The notes under the pieces are model-generated. The model was not told the DNA's origin, made no database searches, and was given only the letters and a program-made list of their open reading frames with translations. A DNA stretch of 64,000 nucleotides, taken from the NCBI RefSeq assembly GCF_900044015.1, contig NZ_LN999835.1:1-64000 (forward strand), in the 5' to 3' direction. Below, piece by piece: positions 41,680 to 54,603 of the stretch. How positions within the stretch are numbered: the stretch's first letter is position 1; the number at the start of each line of letters is the position of its first letter. This stretch comes from Candidatus Hoaglandella endobia. Its GTDB lineage: Bacteria > Pseudomonadota > Gammaproteobacteria > Enterobacterales > Enterobacteriaceae. Position numbers and translations under genes: made by a program.

Positions 41680-41712
41680 AAAAAGCTCTTTGTATCTCAG
41701 AGGGCTTTTTTA
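41680..41712 (+). terminator. Intrinsic terminator of hns
   Basis: AAAAAAGC (41680-41687) pairs with GCTTTTTT (41705-41712), and the adjoining TCT and AGA extend the stem across a two-base GG bulge. The last arm supplies the U-run. It lies 32 bp after the hns stop. Confidence 0.75.
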
Positions 41713-41998
41713 GCATGACACTATTCAGTCAATAGTTTATATTATTTTTTTTAGCTTTTAAAAAGCTTACCTTAAAAAACTTCCCTAAGAACAAGCAGAT
41801 TGATTTACTCTAATATACTGTATATTAATTAATATTAATTTATACTTTAGCTGTAAGTATAAACTGTCCTATTGACAATAGGCATAGGCTTGTTATTGTA
41901 ACATTAAATAACATTTAATAAAGTAATCCAAATTTAATATTAAAATAATGCCTAGCTTCGTTATCTGCGCTAGTTGCATGGGATAGGTGCCTGAATAC

Positions 41999-42898
41999 CT
42001 AATGCATTAGATTTTGTAACCATTTTTTAAATTCATTACCTAGGCTATTATGGCGCCGACCATATTCAACAAATGCCTGCATATAACCCAACTTGTTGCC
42101 GCAATTATGGCTAACACCTGTCAAGTGATAAGCTTCCACGATCTCTTGTTTTATCAGCATGGCTATGGCGTCGGTCAACTGAATTTCATTGTAGGCTCCT
42201 GGCGGAGTTTTTTTTAAAATTGCCCAAATCGCGGGGGAAAGCACATAGCGGCCTACTACGGATAAATTAGAAGGAGCTTCATCTGCTGCAGGTTTCTCTA
42301 CCATGCCCACAATTATGACGCTGTTACCCGGTTTCAGTGATTTACCCTGGCAATCTACCACGCCGTAATTAGTCACATCATCAACTGGTTCTACTAGAAT
42401 TTGGCTGCGGCCAGTTTTTTCGAAGCGTTTCAGCATCGCGGCTAGATTATCGATTTGAAGATTAGACTCATATGCATTGATAATAACGTCAGGCAAAATT
42501 ACCGCTATCGGCTCATAGCCAACCAGTTGATGCGTACATAATACTGCGTGACCTAAACCTTTAGTTAGCCTCTGACGTACCTGCCTAATCGTGACGTGCG
42601 ACGGGCAAATCGCCTGAATTGCCGCTAGTAGCCGACGCTTGCCACACTTTGCAAGCCTGGCCTCCAGCTCAAAGCTGGTATCAAAATGGTTTGCAATAGA
42701 GTTTTTGGAGGAGTGAGTAACCAAAATAATTTCATTAATACCAGCGGTGATACATTCATTGACCACATACTGAATCAGAGGTTTATCAACTAATGGAAGC
42801 ATTTCTTTTGGAATCGCTTTGGTTGCTGGTAACATTCGTGTGCCAAATCCTGCCACCGGGATTATTGCTTGTTTAACTTTTGTCGTAATAGCTGACAT
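41999..42898 (-). CDS. galU: UTP-glucose-1-phosphate uridylyltransferase
   Basis: GalU forms UDP-glucose, donor for LPS core sugars such as the WaaE-added glucose. The ATG at 42898 ([17 protein letters not shown]) has a GAGG six bases upstream. A TTG three bases earlier is less likely. The 299 residues compare with 302 in E. coli. [35 protein letters not shown] and [12 protein letters not shown] are conserved. It converges on hns. Confidence 0.97.
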   Translation of the reverse strand: MSAITTKVKQAIIPVAGFGTRMLPATKAIPKEMLPLVDKPLIQYVVNECITAGINEIILVTHSSKNSIANHFDTSFELEARLAKCGKRRLLAAIQAICPSHVTIRQVRQRLTKGLGHAVLCTHQLVGYEPIAVILPDVIINAYESNLQIDNLAAMLKRFEKTGRSQILVEPVDDVTNYGVVDCQGKSLKPGNSVIIVGMVEKPAADEAPSNLSVVGRYVLSPAIWAILKKTPPGAYNEIQLTDAIAMLIKQEIVEAYHLTGVSHNCGNKLGYMQAFVEYGRRHNSLGNEFKKWLQNLMH

Positions 42899-43171
42899 CA
42901 ACTACCTCTTATTACAAAGAGATTTTAATCTATATCTAGATAACAATGTATCTGTTTATTTTTTTTTAATTAGATCAGTTATAATCATTGTATAATGCGT
43001 TTAATAAAACTATTTATTTTTAATAAAACGCTAAGATTAGCTACTTTAATATAAAGTAACACTGCGCGTTTACCGTCAACCTCTAATCTTTAGAGTCATT
43101 ATATAGTATAGTAGACTAAATTAGTCTAGCTGTTAAACTTAACAAAATAAAGAGAATAAATAATTAGTAAA

Positions 43172-43984
43172 ATGAAATTTGTTTCATTTAATATCAATGG
43201 GCTACGCGCACATCTACACCAACTTGAGGCTATCATTACTACGCTGCAGCCAGACGTTATCGGTCTGCAAGAAACAAAAGTCCATGACGATATGTTTCCC
43301 ATCGAAGAGATCAGGCGTCACGTTTCTCACGTCCACTATCATGGCCAGAAGAGTAATTATGGAGTCGCCTTACTTAGCAAGGAAAAACCCTTGGCTATCC
43401 GCCGCGGGTTCGCTACCGACGGTGCGGATACTCAATGCCGTATTATCATGGCTGATTTTTTTACGCCGCAAGGGTTATTAACCGTGGTAAATGGTTATTT
43501 TCCGCAAGGTGAAAGACGAAACCATCCAATGAAATTTCACGCCAAGCAGCTTTTTTATCAAACTCTTCAGGATTACGTTGAGCAAAGTCACTGTCACCAC
43601 GATAAATCTTTGCTTCTTATTATGGGCGATATGAATATTAGCCCCACTGATCTTGATATCGGCATTGGCGAAGATAATCGCAAGCGCTGGCTACGTATAG
43701 GCAAATGTTCTTTTCTGCCTGAAGAACGGGCTTGGATAGAGCGTCTTTTTGCCTGTGGCCTGGTAGATACTTATCGCCAGGATAATCCTGCTAAGAATGA
43801 TCGCTACTCTTGGTTTGATTATCGTTCGCGCGGTTTCGATGAAAATCTTGGGCTACGCATTGATCTTATGCTGGCCTCACGGCAGCTGGCAGCATATGTA
43901 CAGTCTACCGGCATAAATTACGCTATCCGCGCCATGAACAAACCATCTGATCATGCGCCGGTGTGGGTTGATTTTGCGTTGTAA
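43172..43984 (+). CDS. xthA: Exonuclease III (AP endonuclease)
   Basis: XthA cleaves abasic sites and removes 3' blocking groups, acting after MutM. The 270 residues compare with 268 in E. coli. [18 protein letters not shown] (Glu metal ligand), [13 protein letters not shown], and RIDLMLAS with the terminal KPSDHAPVW (Asp-His catalytic pair) are present. It is monocistronic, with over 500 empty bases downstream. Confidence 0.97.
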   Translation: MKFVSFNINGLRAHLHQLEAIITTLQPDVIGLQETKVHDDMFPIEEIRRHVSHVHYHGQKSNYGVALLSKEKPLAIRRGFATDGADTQCRIIMADFFTPQGLLTVVNGYFPQGERRNHPMKFHAKQLFYQTLQDYVEQSHCHHDKSLLLIMGDMNISPTDLDIGIGEDNRKRWLRIGKCSFLPEERAWIERLFACGLVDTYRQDNPAKNDRYSWFDYRSRGFDENLGLRIDLMLASRQLAAYVQSTGINYAIRAMNKPSDHAPVWVDFAL

Positions 43985-44544
43985 GCTATGACAGTAATAG
44001 TAATTGTATAATTAACCGAAAAATAAATAGGATTTTTGGTCACTAATATATAGCCAATAGCCACCGGCGCGGACAATAACCGGTACTCTATGCATAATAG
44101 TTACTGGAGACGCTCCGGACAGCACGGAGCAATTGTTGTTATTGCTTATGATAAATAGTCTGAACCCCCACTCTGATCCCTACAAGGATCAGTTAGGCGC
44201 GATATTGTGACCACTTATCTTTTTAACTTATATCTTTTTAACTTAATTTATTAATTATCCCATTCTTTTGCTAAAATAACCTACTGTATGGCCAGTTAAA
44301 ACTGGGCATTCAAAACATTCTAGGACAGTGCCGGTTCGTTTAACTAGTAAGCTGAACGTTAATAACAGTTCAAATGCATCCATTAGTGCAATTAGTGTTG
44401 AGCATGAAGGCGGCGGAAATAACAGTAGGTGGATGATAGAATAAGTGAGACTACCTTAAGCTTTAACCAGCCTGTTTTTAGATCTATGCCGGAACATTTT
44501 TAGTAACATCCTAAAATTTGCTATTCTGTTTGATTGGAGATTAC
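43985..44544. other. Gene-free spacer between xthA and sppA
   Basis: About 560 bases where E. coli has topB, selD and ydjA among others. Nothing coding is recognisable. GATCC...GGATC near 44178-44192 forms only a small stem. Confidence 0.5.
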
Positions 44545-46404
44545 ATGCACATATTGTGGCGAATTGTTTTTAGCCCATTTAAATGGGGTTGGCATTTACT
44601 TAATTTCATCCACAAATTTATCCTCAATGTATTTTTATTAATCATTATTATCGCTGCAGTCGGGATCGGTCTAAAGATTTATTATTTGCCGATAAAACTT
44701 ACTAAAGGCGCTTTGGTAATGGATTTAACTGGCACTGTGGTAGATAAGCCAGCAATGAATAATAGATTGCGACAGTGGGGTCATGAATTACTTGGTACTT
44801 CTAGAGACAGACTGCAGGAGAATTCAATGTTCGACGTGGTCGATAAGTTGCGACAGGCAAAAAACGACGCCAATATCACTGGCTTGGTGCTGTCGCTGAA
44901 GAATTTTTCCGGCGCTGATCAGGCCTCGTTGCAATATATTGGTAAGGCACTAAGTGAATTTCGTGCCAGCGGTAAACCTAGCTATGCGGTAGGCGACAGT
45001 TATAGCCAGGCACAATATTTTCTGGCTAGCTATACCAATAAAATATATCTGACTCCACAGGGAGCCGTAGATTTACATGGTATTGCAACCAATAATTTTT
45101 ATTATAAGTCTTTATTTGATAAATTGAAAATTAATAGCCATATTTTCCGTGTTGGTACTTATAAATCTGCGGTCGAACCTTTTTTGCGTAATAACATGTC
45201 TGATGCTGCGCGCGAAGCTGACAGTCGTTGGGTAGGTAAGCTGTGGCAGCATTATTTGCAAACCGTTGCGACCAATCGCCATATCACTCCGCAGCAGTTA
45301 TTTCCTGGGTCACAGGAGATGTTGTCCAGGTTATACGAAGTGGATGGTAATCCGGCTCAATTCGCATTTAATAATAAATGGGTTGATGAAGTAGCTTCCC
45401 GTTCTGCCATCGAGACAGCGATGGTCAAAGCGTTCGGCTGGAATAAGCGCCAAAAAGACTTCAATGGCACTAGTATGTATGACTATCATCCGACAAAGAA
45501 AACAATGACGCAGCAACAGGACGAACAGATTGCGGTGATTTTCGCAAACGGCGCTATTGTCGATGATCCGGAAACCTCAGGATTGGTTGGCGGTAATACC
45601 ATCTCCGATCAGATTCGCGATGCCCGACTTGATCCTGCAATCAAAGCCATCGTCTTCCGTATTAACAGCCCCGGTGGAAGCATTAGCGCCTCTGAAGTCA
45701 TACGTTCTGAACTTGCTGCCGCGCGCACCGCAGGCAAACCAGTTGTGGTATCGATGGGTGGTATGGCGGCATCAGGCGGCTATTGGATTTCTACCCCAGC
45801 TAACTACATAATCGCTAGTGACAGTACCCTGACTGGCTCAATTGGTATTTTCGGTGTGATTCATACCGTGGAAGGCTCTCTCGATAGCATCGGTGTCCAT
45901 ACTGATGGCGTCGCTACGTCGCCGTTGGCTTCTATGTCACTAACAAAGACGTTACCTGCAGAATTATTGCAAATGATGCAGCTTAATGTAGAAAATGGCT
46001 ATCATAACTTTCTTGCCTTAGTAGCGCAAGCACGCCATAAGACCCCAGAAGAAATTGATAAAATTGGCCAAGGACACGTCTGGATCGGCAGCGATGCCGC
46101 ACAGAATGGGTTGGTAGATGCTTTGGGTGATTTCGATGATGCGGTGAGCAAAGCTGCTGAACTGGCGCAGTTAAAGCAGTATACCTTACACTGGTATCTT
46201 GCTAAACCAGGCCTGATGGATTTCTTGCTTTCCCAAACCAGAGCCTTGATGTATACCTTGCTGTCTACCGTCAGCCAGACCTGGCTACCTGCGCCGGTTA
46301 GCCAGATGGCAGACCACCTAAAAATAGGTGCTGGAATCGGCTTAAACTGGAACGAACCGCAAAATCGCTACGCCTTTTGTCTTTCCCGCGAGCAAATGCA
46401 CTAA
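44545..46404 (+). CDS. sppA: Protease IV (signal peptide peptidase SppA, 67 kDa type)
   Basis: SppA degrades cleaved signal peptides at the periplasmic face of the inner membrane. The ATG at 44545 with GGAG upstream gives MHILWRIVFSPFKWGW and 619 residues, against 618 in E. coli. One N-terminal membrane helix is followed by two tandem S49 domains: the Lys of the dyad in GTYKSAVEPF, and the Ser in GGMAASGGYWIS. It functionally complements lepB. Confidence 0.96.
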   Translation: MHILWRIVFSPFKWGWHLLNFIHKFILNVFLLIIIIAAVGIGLKIYYLPIKLTKGALVMDLTGTVVDKPAMNNRLRQWGHELLGTSRDRLQENSMFDVVDKLRQAKNDANITGLVLSLKNFSGADQASLQYIGKALSEFRASGKPSYAVGDSYSQAQYFLASYTNKIYLTPQGAVDLHGIATNNFYYKSLFDKLKINSHIFRVGTYKSAVEPFLRNNMSDAAREADSRWVGKLWQHYLQTVATNRHITPQQLFPGSQEMLSRLYEVDGNPAQFAFNNKWVDEVASRSAIETAMVKAFGWNKRQKDFNGTSMYDYHPTKKTMTQQQDEQIAVIFANGAIVDDPETSGLVGGNTISDQIRDARLDPAIKAIVFRINSPGGSISASEVIRSELAAARTAGKPVVVSMGGMAASGGYWISTPANYIIASDSTLTGSIGIFGVIHTVEGSLDSIGVHTDGVATSPLASMSLTKTLPAELLQMMQLNVENGYHNFLALVAQARHKTPEEIDKIGQGHVWIGSDAAQNGLVDALGDFDDAVSKAAELAQLKQYTLHWYLAKPGLMDFLLSQTRALMYTLLSTVSQTWLPAPVSQMADHLKIGAGIGLNWNEPQNRYAFCLSREQMH

Positions 46405-46557
46405 AATTATCTTAATTAGATTAATATTAATCATAACAAGAAAAAAAAGCTGTTGAGCTTAATTTAATGTAAATAATTAGTACAATTTTGCTTGACTATA
46501 AGCGAGGTTTTTGTGAACTTATAACTAGTTCTTTTAATTAGTTATTTAATTGATTAA

Positions 46558-47571
<1,014 letters not shown>

Positions 47572-47588
47572 GCTGAAAAATTTTTGAT

Positions 47589-47626
47589 AAAAGGGGACGG
47601 CAGCTTCTTGCTATGTCGCCCTTTTT
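47589..47626 (+). terminator. Intrinsic terminator of gapA
   Basis: An imperfect GC-rich hairpin: AAAAGGGGACGGCAG (47589-47603) pairs with CTATGTCGCCC and the following T-run (47611-47626), with small mismatches, ending in TTTTT. It begins 17 bp after the gapA stop. Confidence 0.75.
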
Positions 47627-48168
47627 CTCTCTTCTAATAAGAAGAGAAGAGGAGAACCGGCAGTACATTGAAAATGACGCTAGCGGTTGGTTGCTAACCA
47701 TAGCGTAAGTCATCACGCTAGCTGGTATCTAGTATACTCTTCAATCAACAAACACATTCTAATCTACTGCGCGCTCCATGCCTCGGTGAGGCGCTCTGTG
47801 CAGGAGCGTCGGCAAAAAACAAAATGTCTTTCTATAACCTGAATAAGAACCAATTAGGCACACTTGAGCTCTATTCAATCATATCAATCATATCATGTAG
47901 GTATCTACATGATAAGTAAACTATGTTCTGTGCGCAGCCGGGCTAGTTACTACTAGAATAGTAGTCTAGAATAGTAGTTAGTATGTTACTATGCACCAGT
48001 TATGACAGTATGACGGCGTTTAGTTTTGTTAAAATTTATTAATCATTTTCGCTATGATAAAAACAAAATAAGGCTCTGGCTAGATCATACTGATTGCCTG
48101 CTGATTGCCTGCCTAAAGGGCTGCCATTGGCGCTGACGAGATAAATTTGTTTGAAGGATATACGACTA
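47627..48168. repeat. gapA-aspS spacer with two structured segments
   Basis: No gene in 540 bases. TATCATGTAG (47891-47900) and CTACATGATA (47905-47914) form a perfect 10-bp stem with a GTAT loop. At 47772-47808, CGCTCC/GGAGCG encloses GCCTC/GAGGC, a nested GC-rich structure unlike its AT-rich surroundings. Neither has a U-run. A small RNA or an mRNA leader structure is possible but unsupported. Confidence 0.45.
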
Positions 48169-49926
48169 ATGCGTACTGTATATTGTGGACAGCTAAATTT
48201 AGCACATATTGGCCAGGAAGTGACATTATGCGGTTGGATTAACCGTCTTCGCGACCTTGGGGGTCTAATTTTTATAGACATGCGTGACCGAGAAGGTCTG
48301 GTTCAGGTATTCTTCGACCCAGCTCATCAGGAGACTTTCGCCCGCGCTGCCGAATTACGCAACGAATTTTGTTTACAATTAACCGGTATTGTGCGTGCCA
48401 GGCCTGATAGTCAGATTAATCACAATATAGCGACTGGTGCTGTTGAGGTGCTAGCCACACAACTGAATGTTATCAATCGCTCGGAACCATTGCCCCTAGA
48501 CGCTAATCAAAACAACACCGAAGAACAGCGTCTCAAGTTTCGCTATCTCGATTTGCGCCGGCCGATTATGTCCTACCGTCTGCAGACACGGGCGCGCATT
48601 GCTAACTTCATACGCCGCTTTATGAACTCGGAAGGTTTTCTAGACATCGAGACGCCGATGTTGACTAAGACGACTCCAGAAGGCGCGCGTGATTATCTGG
48701 TGCCCAGCCGCTTACACAAAGGTAAATTTTATGCTTTGCCGCAATCGCCACAGCTATTCAAGCAACTATTGATGATGTCAGGCTTTGATCGCTACTATCA
48801 GATTGTAAAATGCTTCCGTGACGAAGATCTGCGCGCTGATCGTCAACCAGAATTTACACAAATAGACGTCGAAATGTCTTTTATGACCGCTGAACAAGTG
48901 CTCGAGATAATGGAACAACTAATACGTTATCTTTGGCGCGAAATCATCGGCGTCGATCTGGGAAATTTTTTGAAAATAACTTATACCGAGGCAATGTGCC
49001 GCTTTGGCTCCGACAAGCCAGATTTACGTAACCCTTTGGAACTGGTAGATGTGACAGATTTGGTCAAGGATGTCGATTGCAAGATTTTTTCGGTCCCTGC
49101 CAACAACGCAAAAGGTCGGGTTGCGTCCCTGCTCGTGCCAGGCGGCGCTCAATTAAGCCGTAAGCAGATTGACGAATACGCCAAATATATCGAAATCTTC
49201 GGTGCAAAAGGTCTGGCGTGGATGAAGGTAAATCGGCGCCTAGCCGGAGTAGACGGGGTACAAAGTCCAGTGGCGAAATTCATGGGGAGGCAAGTAATTG
49301 AAAGCCTCTTATCGCGCACCGGAGCCGCCGACGGCGATATCCTTTTTTTTAGCGCAGATTGTGCTGGTGTAGTAGCTGATGCGCTAGGCGCGTTGCGCCT
49401 CAAGGTGGGCTTAGACCTTAAAATTACAGACACTAGGCGTTGGGCACCTCTATGGATTATCGACTTTCCAATGTTCGAAGAGGACGAACACGGCAGACTG
49501 GCCGCGAGACATCATCCCTTCACTGCGCCGAAAGATATCGACGCGCAGACATTAATAGATAATCCCGCGGCAGCGATTGCAAATGCTTACGATATGGTGA
49601 TTAACGGATATGAAGTGGGCGGCGGTTCGGTGCGTATTCACCGTCGCGATATGCAGCAAACCGTTTTTAGTCTTCTAGGTATGAGTACTAATGAACAGCA
49701 AGAAAAATTTGGTTTTTTACTTGATGCCTTAAAATACGGCACTCCGACTCACGCTGGTATGGCGTTAGGTCTTGACCGACTGGTGATGCTGTTAACCGGT
49801 ACCGATAATATTCGCGATGTCATCGCTTTCCCAAAAACTACCGCAGCAGCAGATCTAATGACCAAAGCTCCAAGTTTTTGCAACTTAGACGTGCTGGCTG
49901 ATTTGTCGATTGCATTGGTTGGGTAG
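48169..49926 (+). CDS. aspS: Aspartyl-tRNA synthetase
   Basis: A class II aminoacyl-tRNA synthetase of bacterial type. The ATG at 48169 ([15 protein letters not shown]) has GAAGGA upstream and gives 585 residues, against 590 in E. coli; a start 18 bp earlier is unneeded. It has an N-terminal OB-fold anticodon domain, motif 2 [18 protein letters not shown], the bacterial GAD insertion (about residues 290-410) and motif 3 GLDRLVMLL. Its substrate tRNA-Asp is at 14955-15031. Confidence 0.98.
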   Translation: MRTVYCGQLNLAHIGQEVTLCGWINRLRDLGGLIFIDMRDREGLVQVFFDPAHQETFARAAELRNEFCLQLTGIVRARPDSQINHNIATGAVEVLATQLNVINRSEPLPLDANQNNTEEQRLKFRYLDLRRPIMSYRLQTRARIANFIRRFMNSEGFLDIETPMLTKTTPEGARDYLVPSRLHKGKFYALPQSPQLFKQLLMMSGFDRYYQIVKCFRDEDLRADRQPEFTQIDVEMSFMTAEQVLEIMEQLIRYLWREIIGVDLGNFLKITYTEAMCRFGSDKPDLRNPLELVDVTDLVKDVDCKIFSVPANNAKGRVASLLVPGGAQLSRKQIDEYAKYIEIFGAKGLAWMKVNRRLAGVDGVQSPVAKFMGRQVIESLLSRTGAADGDILFFSADCAGVVADALGALRLKVGLDLKITDTRRWAPLWIIDFPMFEEDEHGRLAARHHPFTAPKDIDAQTLIDNPAAAIANAYDMVINGYEVGGGSVRIHRRDMQQTVFSLLGMSTNEQQEKFGFLLDALKYGTPTHAGMALGLDRLVMLLTGTDNIRDVIAFPKTTAAADLMTKAPSFCNLDVLADLSIALVG

Positions 49927-49947
49927 AGCAAGAAAGCATAGCTAGTT

Positions 49948-50065
49948 GTGATAGGATTTAAACGCCCAGTGTTGATGGATGGATATTGTTGTCAGGCGCG
50001 TTTTAATGCTGCAGCTGCGGGATAACCATAATTTTGTTGCTTGCTATCGATAAGCGGCGGCGGTA
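49948..50065 (+). pseudogene. nudB: nudB remnant between aspS and yebC
   Basis: One frame reads VIGFKRPVLMDGYCCQARF and a shifted frame continues MLQLRDNHNFVAC. These align with the start of E. coli NudB (YKRPVSILVVIYAQ then VLMLQRRDDPDFWQSV). NudB is a dihydroneopterin triphosphate pyrophosphohydrolase. Everything after about 45 codons is gone. The location between aspS and yebC is the ancestral one, which supports the call despite the short alignment. Confidence 0.6.
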
Positions 50066-50223
50066 TCACCTCGCGGCGATAAGTTCTTTTCACCACCTCT
50101 AGACCCTATAAATAACATAGGTTCAGTAACTTTATTTTGGAGTAATAGGTAGTTGATTGAAGCAGTTATATTCATTCATATATAACCTGATTAATTCTTG
50201 TTCGGAGAATTTCGGAGAAATAT

Positions 50224-50961
50224 ATGGCAGGTCATAGTAAGTGGGCCAATACTAAACATCGTAAAGCCGCGCAAGACGCCAAACGCGGGAAGATGTTTAC
50301 CAAGATCATACGTGAATTGATGACAGCCGCTAGGCAAAGCAGCGGTGGCTCCAACCCGCGTCTGCGGGCAGCGATGGATAAAGCATTATCGAACAATATG
50401 ACTCGGGATACGATAAATCGTGCTATTGCCCGCGGCGTAGGCGGGGAGAATGATGCGCAGATGGAAACTATTATTTATGAAGGTTACGGCCCAGGAGGAA
50501 CCGCGGTAATGGTAGAATGCCTGAGCGATAACCGTAACCGTACCGTGTCGTCAGTGCGCTACGCCTTTACCAAAACTGGAGGCAATTTAGGCAATGTAGG
50601 CTCCGTTTCCTATTTATTCACTAAATGTGGCGTTATTTCCTTTGCGCCGGGGCTGAGCGAAGATACGGTAATGAATCCGGCGCTAGAAGCCGGAGCGAAT
50701 GATATCATTGCCTATGATGACGGTACCATAGATGTCTACACGCCGCTGGAAGATTTTGTTAAGGTAAAAGAAGCGCTGGAAGCTGCAGACCTGACGCCGG
50801 AATCAGCTGAGGTAGCTATGGTTCCTGCTACACGTACTGATTTAGATGCCGAAACCGCGCCTAAACTATTGCTGCTTATCGATATGTTGGAAGATTGTGA
50901 CGACGTACAAGAAGTTTACCATAACGGCTACATTTCCACCGAGGTGGCGGAGACTTTGTAA
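50224..50961 (+). CDS. yebC: YebC/PmpR family protein (TACO1-like)
   Basis: The 245 residues compare with 246 in E. coli. [50 protein letters not shown] and [19 protein letters not shown] are family hallmarks. YebC proteins have been described as transcriptional regulators and, more recently, as ribosome-associated factors easing translation of difficult motifs. GGAG precedes the start. It leads the conserved yebC-ruvC-ruvA-ruvB cluster. Confidence 0.96.
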   Translation: MAGHSKWANTKHRKAAQDAKRGKMFTKIIRELMTAARQSSGGSNPRLRAAMDKALSNNMTRDTINRAIARGVGGENDAQMETIIYEGYGPGGTAVMVECLSDNRNRTVSSVRYAFTKTGGNLGNVGSVSYLFTKCGVISFAPGLSEDTVMNPALEAGANDIIAYDDGTIDVYTPLEDFVKVKEALEAADLTPESAEVAMVPATRTDLDAETAPKLLLLIDMLEDCDDVQEVYHNGYISTEVAETL

Positions 50962-50998
50962 TTCGAAACGCATTATTCTTTTCAGGCAGCAGCGCGCT

Positions 50999-51493
50999 AT
51001 GACCGTTATTTTCGCTATCGATCCCGGTTCGCGTATCACCGGTTATGGCATCGTGCGCCAGGAAGGACGGATGCTGACCTATTTAGGTAGCGGCTGCATC
51101 CGTACAAAGGTTGAAGACTTGCCCAGCCGTTTGAAACTGATTTACTCTGGAGTTAGCGCAATCATTACCCAGTTTCAACCTGATTGCCTGGCGATTGAAC
51201 AGGTGTTTATAGCAAAAAACGCTGATTCAGCGTTGAAGCTTGGCCAAGCACGTGGCGTGGCCATCGTGGCAGCGGTAAACTTGGCATTACCGGTATTTGA
51301 ATATGCGGCCCGTCAGGTAAAAAAGACGGTGGTAGGCAGCGGAGCAGCTGAAAAAACTCAGGTACAGTATATGGTACGCACATTACTAAAACTGCAGTCT
51401 AACCCGCAGGCAGATGCCGCCGATGCCTTAGCTATCGCCATCACTCACTGCCATTTCAGCCAGAATGCTTTAGTACGCAGGTCAGCTTATTAA
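50999..51493 (+). CDS. ruvC: Holliday junction resolvase RuvC
   Basis: RuvC cleaves Holliday junctions on RuvAB-bound DNA. The ATG at 50999 begins [17 protein letters not shown] and gives 164 residues, against 173 in E. coli, with the C-terminal tail shortened after HFSQNA. The four catalytic carboxylates lie in IDPGS, AIEQVF and DAADALAIA. It starts 37 bp after yebC. Confidence 0.97.
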   Translation: MTVIFAIDPGSRITGYGIVRQEGRMLTYLGSGCIRTKVEDLPSRLKLIYSGVSAIITQFQPDCLAIEQVFIAKNADSALKLGQARGVAIVAAVNLALPVFEYAARQVKKTVVGSGAAEKTQVQYMVRTLLKLQSNPQADAADALAIAITHCHFSQNALVRRSAY

Positions 51494-51616
51494 GCTAGCG
51501 CACGGCAGGCTTAACCAGCCAGCAGCGTAGTATTTACCATCAAATTAGATAGTTATACAGCCTTTATTAAGCATGGCAGTCATAACTAACAACCTAACGT
51601 ACAAAGGGAGGTCGAG

Positions 51617-52237
51617 GTGATCGGACGTCTCAGAGGCATTATTTTGGACAAGCAGCCACTGCTAGTACTGCTGGAAACCAATGGCATAGGTTATGAAGTG
51701 CATATGCCGATGACCTGTTTCTACGCTCTACCAGAAATAGGTCAGGAGACGGTAATTTTCACTCATTTCATAGTACGTCAAGATGCCCAATTGCTGTTTG
51801 GTTTTATTAATAAACAAGAGCGGATGCTGTTTCGCGAGCTTATCAAAGTCAACGGCGTCGGGCCGAAACTGGCGCTGGCAATATTGTCTGGTATGTCGGC
51901 ACAGCAGTTTATGCTCGCAGTAGAGCGTCAAGAAATCCATAATCTAGTAAAATTGCCCAGCGTAGGCAAAAAGACAGCGGAACGATTGGTGGTAGAAATG
52001 AAGGATAGATTCAAAGGACTGTCAGGAAATCTGTTCGTACCGCTGGGCATAGGAGAAATAGCACCCTCCGCCAACGAGCAAAGTAATCTACTGGCAGATC
52101 CTGAACTTGAAGCAGTTGCAGCACTTGTGGCACTAGGTTATAAATCTCAGGAGGCAAGCCGGATGGTGAGCAAAGTTGCGTACACCGGCGCTGATTGTGA
52201 AGTACTTATCCGCGCTGCACTACGCGCAGCGCTTTGA
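51617..52237 (+). CDS. ruvA: Holliday junction DNA helicase subunit RuvA
   Basis: RuvA is the tetrameric junction-binding subunit. A GTG start (as in E. coli) with GGGAGG upstream gives [14 protein letters not shown] and 206 residues, against 203. It has an N-terminal OB-fold, two helix-hairpin-helix motifs ([14 protein letters not shown] and [19 protein letters not shown]) and a C-terminal domain III ([19 protein letters not shown]) that contacts RuvB. ruvB starts 8 bp after its stop. Confidence 0.97.
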   Translation: MIGRLRGIILDKQPLLVLLETNGIGYEVHMPMTCFYALPEIGQETVIFTHFIVRQDAQLLFGFINKQERMLFRELIKVNGVGPKLALAILSGMSAQQFMLAVERQEIHNLVKLPSVGKKTAERLVVEMKDRFKGLSGNLFVPLGIGEIAPSANEQSNLLADPELEAVAALVALGYKSQEASRMVSKVAYTGADCEVLIRAALRAAL

Positions 52238-52245
52238 GGTAAAAC

Positions 52246-53262
52246 ATGATTGAAACCGATCGACTGATGTCCGCTGCGTTAGTAACTGAAGAAGAAGTTA
52301 TCTACCGCACCATCCGGCCTAAAAAATTGGAAGACTATATCGGCCAGCCACACGTGAGCAAACAAATGGACATTTTCATCCAGGCGGCCAAAATGCGTGG
52401 CGATGCGCTTGATCACTTATTAATCTCAGGACCTCCTGGCCTGGGAAAAACTACGTTAGCAAATATTGTTGCTAACGAGATGGGAGTCAATCTGCGCACT
52501 ACCTCGGGTCCAGTATTAGAAAAAGCCGGAGATTTGGCTGCTATGTTGACTAATCTAGAGGCTCACGATGTGTTATTTATCGATGAGATTCACCGCCTGT
52601 CACCGGTGGTAGAAGAGGTGCTATATCCCGCAATGGAAGATTACCAGCTGGATATCATGATAGGTGAAGGTCCAGCCGGTCGTTCTATTAAAATTGATCT
52701 TCCGCCATTTACTTTAGTAGGGGCTACGACTCGCGCCGGATCGCTGACTCCGCCATTACGTGATCGTTTTGGTATTGTTCAGCGTCTAGAGTTTTATCAG
52801 ATGGGAGATTTGCAGCATATCGTTAGCCACAGCGCCGCCTGCCTGGCTTTGCACATTACCGAGGGAGGCGCTCGCGAAATCGCCCGCAGAGCTCGCGGCA
52901 CGCCGCGCATCGCCAACCGTCTGCTGCGTCGAGTTCGAGACTTCGCTGAAGTGCGTGCCGCTGGCTACATTACCGATGAAGTTGCAGTAAGCGCATTGAA
53001 CATGCTTAATGTTGATACTGAAGGGTTCGATTTTATGGATCGAAAATTGTTATTAGCTATTATCGATAAATTTCTCGGTGGTCCGGTTGGCTTGGATAAT
53101 CTAGCGGCGACAATAGGTGAAGAACGCGAAACTATAGAGGATGTGCTGGAGCCATTTCTGATTCAGCAAGGGTTTATTCAGCGAACACCACGTGGGCGGA
53201 TCGCTACCGCCCATGCCTATCGTTATTTTGGTCTGGAAGGACATCGCGATGATCAGGACTAA
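52246..53262 (+). CDS. ruvB: Holliday junction DNA helicase subunit RuvB
   Basis: The AAA+ motor of branch migration. The 338 residues compare with 336 in E. coli. Walker [13 protein letters not shown] (about residues 61-72), Walker [10 protein letters not shown], sensor [19 protein letters not shown] with the arginine finger, and a C-terminal winged helix ending GLEGH are present. All three ruv genes intact, together with radA, mean recombinational repair is retained. Confidence 0.98.
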   Translation: MIETDRLMSAALVTEEEVIYRTIRPKKLEDYIGQPHVSKQMDIFIQAAKMRGDALDHLLISGPPGLGKTTLANIVANEMGVNLRTTSGPVLEKAGDLAAMLTNLEAHDVLFIDEIHRLSPVVEEVLYPAMEDYQLDIMIGEGPAGRSIKIDLPPFTLVGATTRAGSLTPPLRDRFGIVQRLEFYQMGDLQHIVSHSAACLALHITEGGAREIARRARGTPRIANRLLRRVRDFAEVRAAGYITDEVAVSALNMLNVDTEGFDFMDRKLLLAIIDKFLGGPVGLDNLAATIGEERETIEDVLEPFLIQQGFIQRTPRGRIATAHAYRYFGLEGHRDDQD

Positions 53263-53334
53263 CTCCGATGACAGTAGTCGGGGAGTAACCTATTTAAATT
53301 ATCATAGCACATAGTCTTGAGCCAGGAGATACGG

Positions 53335-54588
53335 ATGTTAAAGCGTGATATGAATATTGCAGATTATGATGGCGAATTGTGGCAAGCAATGGAACAGGAG
53401 GTGGTGCGTCAAGAAGAGCACATTGAACTTATAGCATCTGAAAACTATACTAGCCCGCGCGTTATGCAGGCTCAAGGCTCCCAGCTGACTAACAAGTACG
53501 CGGAAGGTTATCCAGGCAAGCGTTATTACGGCGGATGTCAATATGTAGATGTCGTGGAGCAATTGGCCATAGATCGCGCTAAGGTGCTTTTTGACGCTGA
53601 TTATGCTAACGTGCAGCCACATTCTGGTTCGCAAGCTAACTTCGCCGTGTACAGTACCTTACTGCAGCCGCATGATACTATTATGGGTATGAAGTTGGCC
53701 CATGGCGGCCATTTAACGCACGGTTCCCCAGTAAACTTTTCCGGTCAACTATATAACATAGTGCCTTACGGTATTGACGAGAGCGGCAAAATTAATTACG
53801 ATCAGTTAGCTGAATTGGCGCGTATCCATGTGCCTAAAATGATAATTGGCGGTTTTTCCGCCTACTCAGGCGTGCTAGATTGGGCTAGAATGCGCCAAAT
53901 TGCTGAAAGCATTGGCGCCTACCTGGTTGTAGATATGGCACACGTAGCTGGGCTTATTGCTGCCGGTATTTATCCCAATCCGTTAACTCATGCTCACGTA
54001 GTGACTACTACCACTCACAAAACGCTAGCCGGTCCTCGCGGCGGCTTAATTTTAGCAAAAAACGGCAGCAACGAATTGTATCAAAAGCTTAATTCCGCTG
54101 TTTTTCCTAGTGCGCAGGGCGGTCCATTGATGCACGTAATCGCCGCCAAAGCGGTAGCGCTGAAAGAGGCAACTGAGCCAGCTTTTAAAAGCTATCAACA
54201 ACAGGTGACTAAAAACGCTAAAGCTATGGTAGAGGTTTTTTTGTCACGCGGCTTTAAAGTTGTCTCTGGTGCCACTGAAAACCATCTATTTCTGCTAGAT
54301 TTAGTGGATAAAAATTTGACCGGGAAAGAGGCAGATACAGTTTTGGGACGCACTAACATTACTGTCAATAAAAACAGCGTTCCAAACGACCCGAAAAGTC
54401 CATTTGTTACCTCTGGGTTGCGTATCGGTACGCCGGCCGTGACCCGCCGCGGCTTCAACGAGGCTAATGTACGCGAACTAGCTGGATGGATGTGTGATGT
54501 ATTGGAAAATACTCACGATGAAGCGGTTATTAACCGCACTAAAAATAAAGTACTGGAAATTTGTGCCCAGTATCCTGTTTACTCATAA
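53335..54588 (+). CDS. glyA: Serine hydroxymethyltransferase
   Basis: A PLP enzyme converting serine and tetrahydrofolate to glycine and methylene-THF. The ATG at 53335, six codons inside the longest frame, is preceded by AGGAG and gives [12 protein letters not shown] and 417 residues, identical in length to E. coli. [26 protein letters not shown] and the PLP-lysine motif [16 protein letters not shown] are intact. It converges with suhB. Confidence 0.98.
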   Translation: MLKRDMNIADYDGELWQAMEQEVVRQEEHIELIASENYTSPRVMQAQGSQLTNKYAEGYPGKRYYGGCQYVDVVEQLAIDRAKVLFDADYANVQPHSGSQANFAVYSTLLQPHDTIMGMKLAHGGHLTHGSPVNFSGQLYNIVPYGIDESGKINYDQLAELARIHVPKMIIGGFSAYSGVLDWARMRQIAESIGAYLVVDMAHVAGLIAAGIYPNPLTHAHVVTTTTHKTLAGPRGGLILAKNGSNELYQKLNSAVFPSAQGGPLMHVIAAKAVALKEATEPAFKSYQQQVTKNAKAMVEVFLSRGFKVVSGATENHLFLLDLVDKNLTGKEADTVLGRTNITVNKNSVPNDPKSPFVTSGLRIGTPAVTRRGFNEANVRELAGWMCDVLENTHDEAVINRTKNKVLEICAQYPVYS

Positions 54589-54603
54589 AAATTCGTACTT
54601 AAC

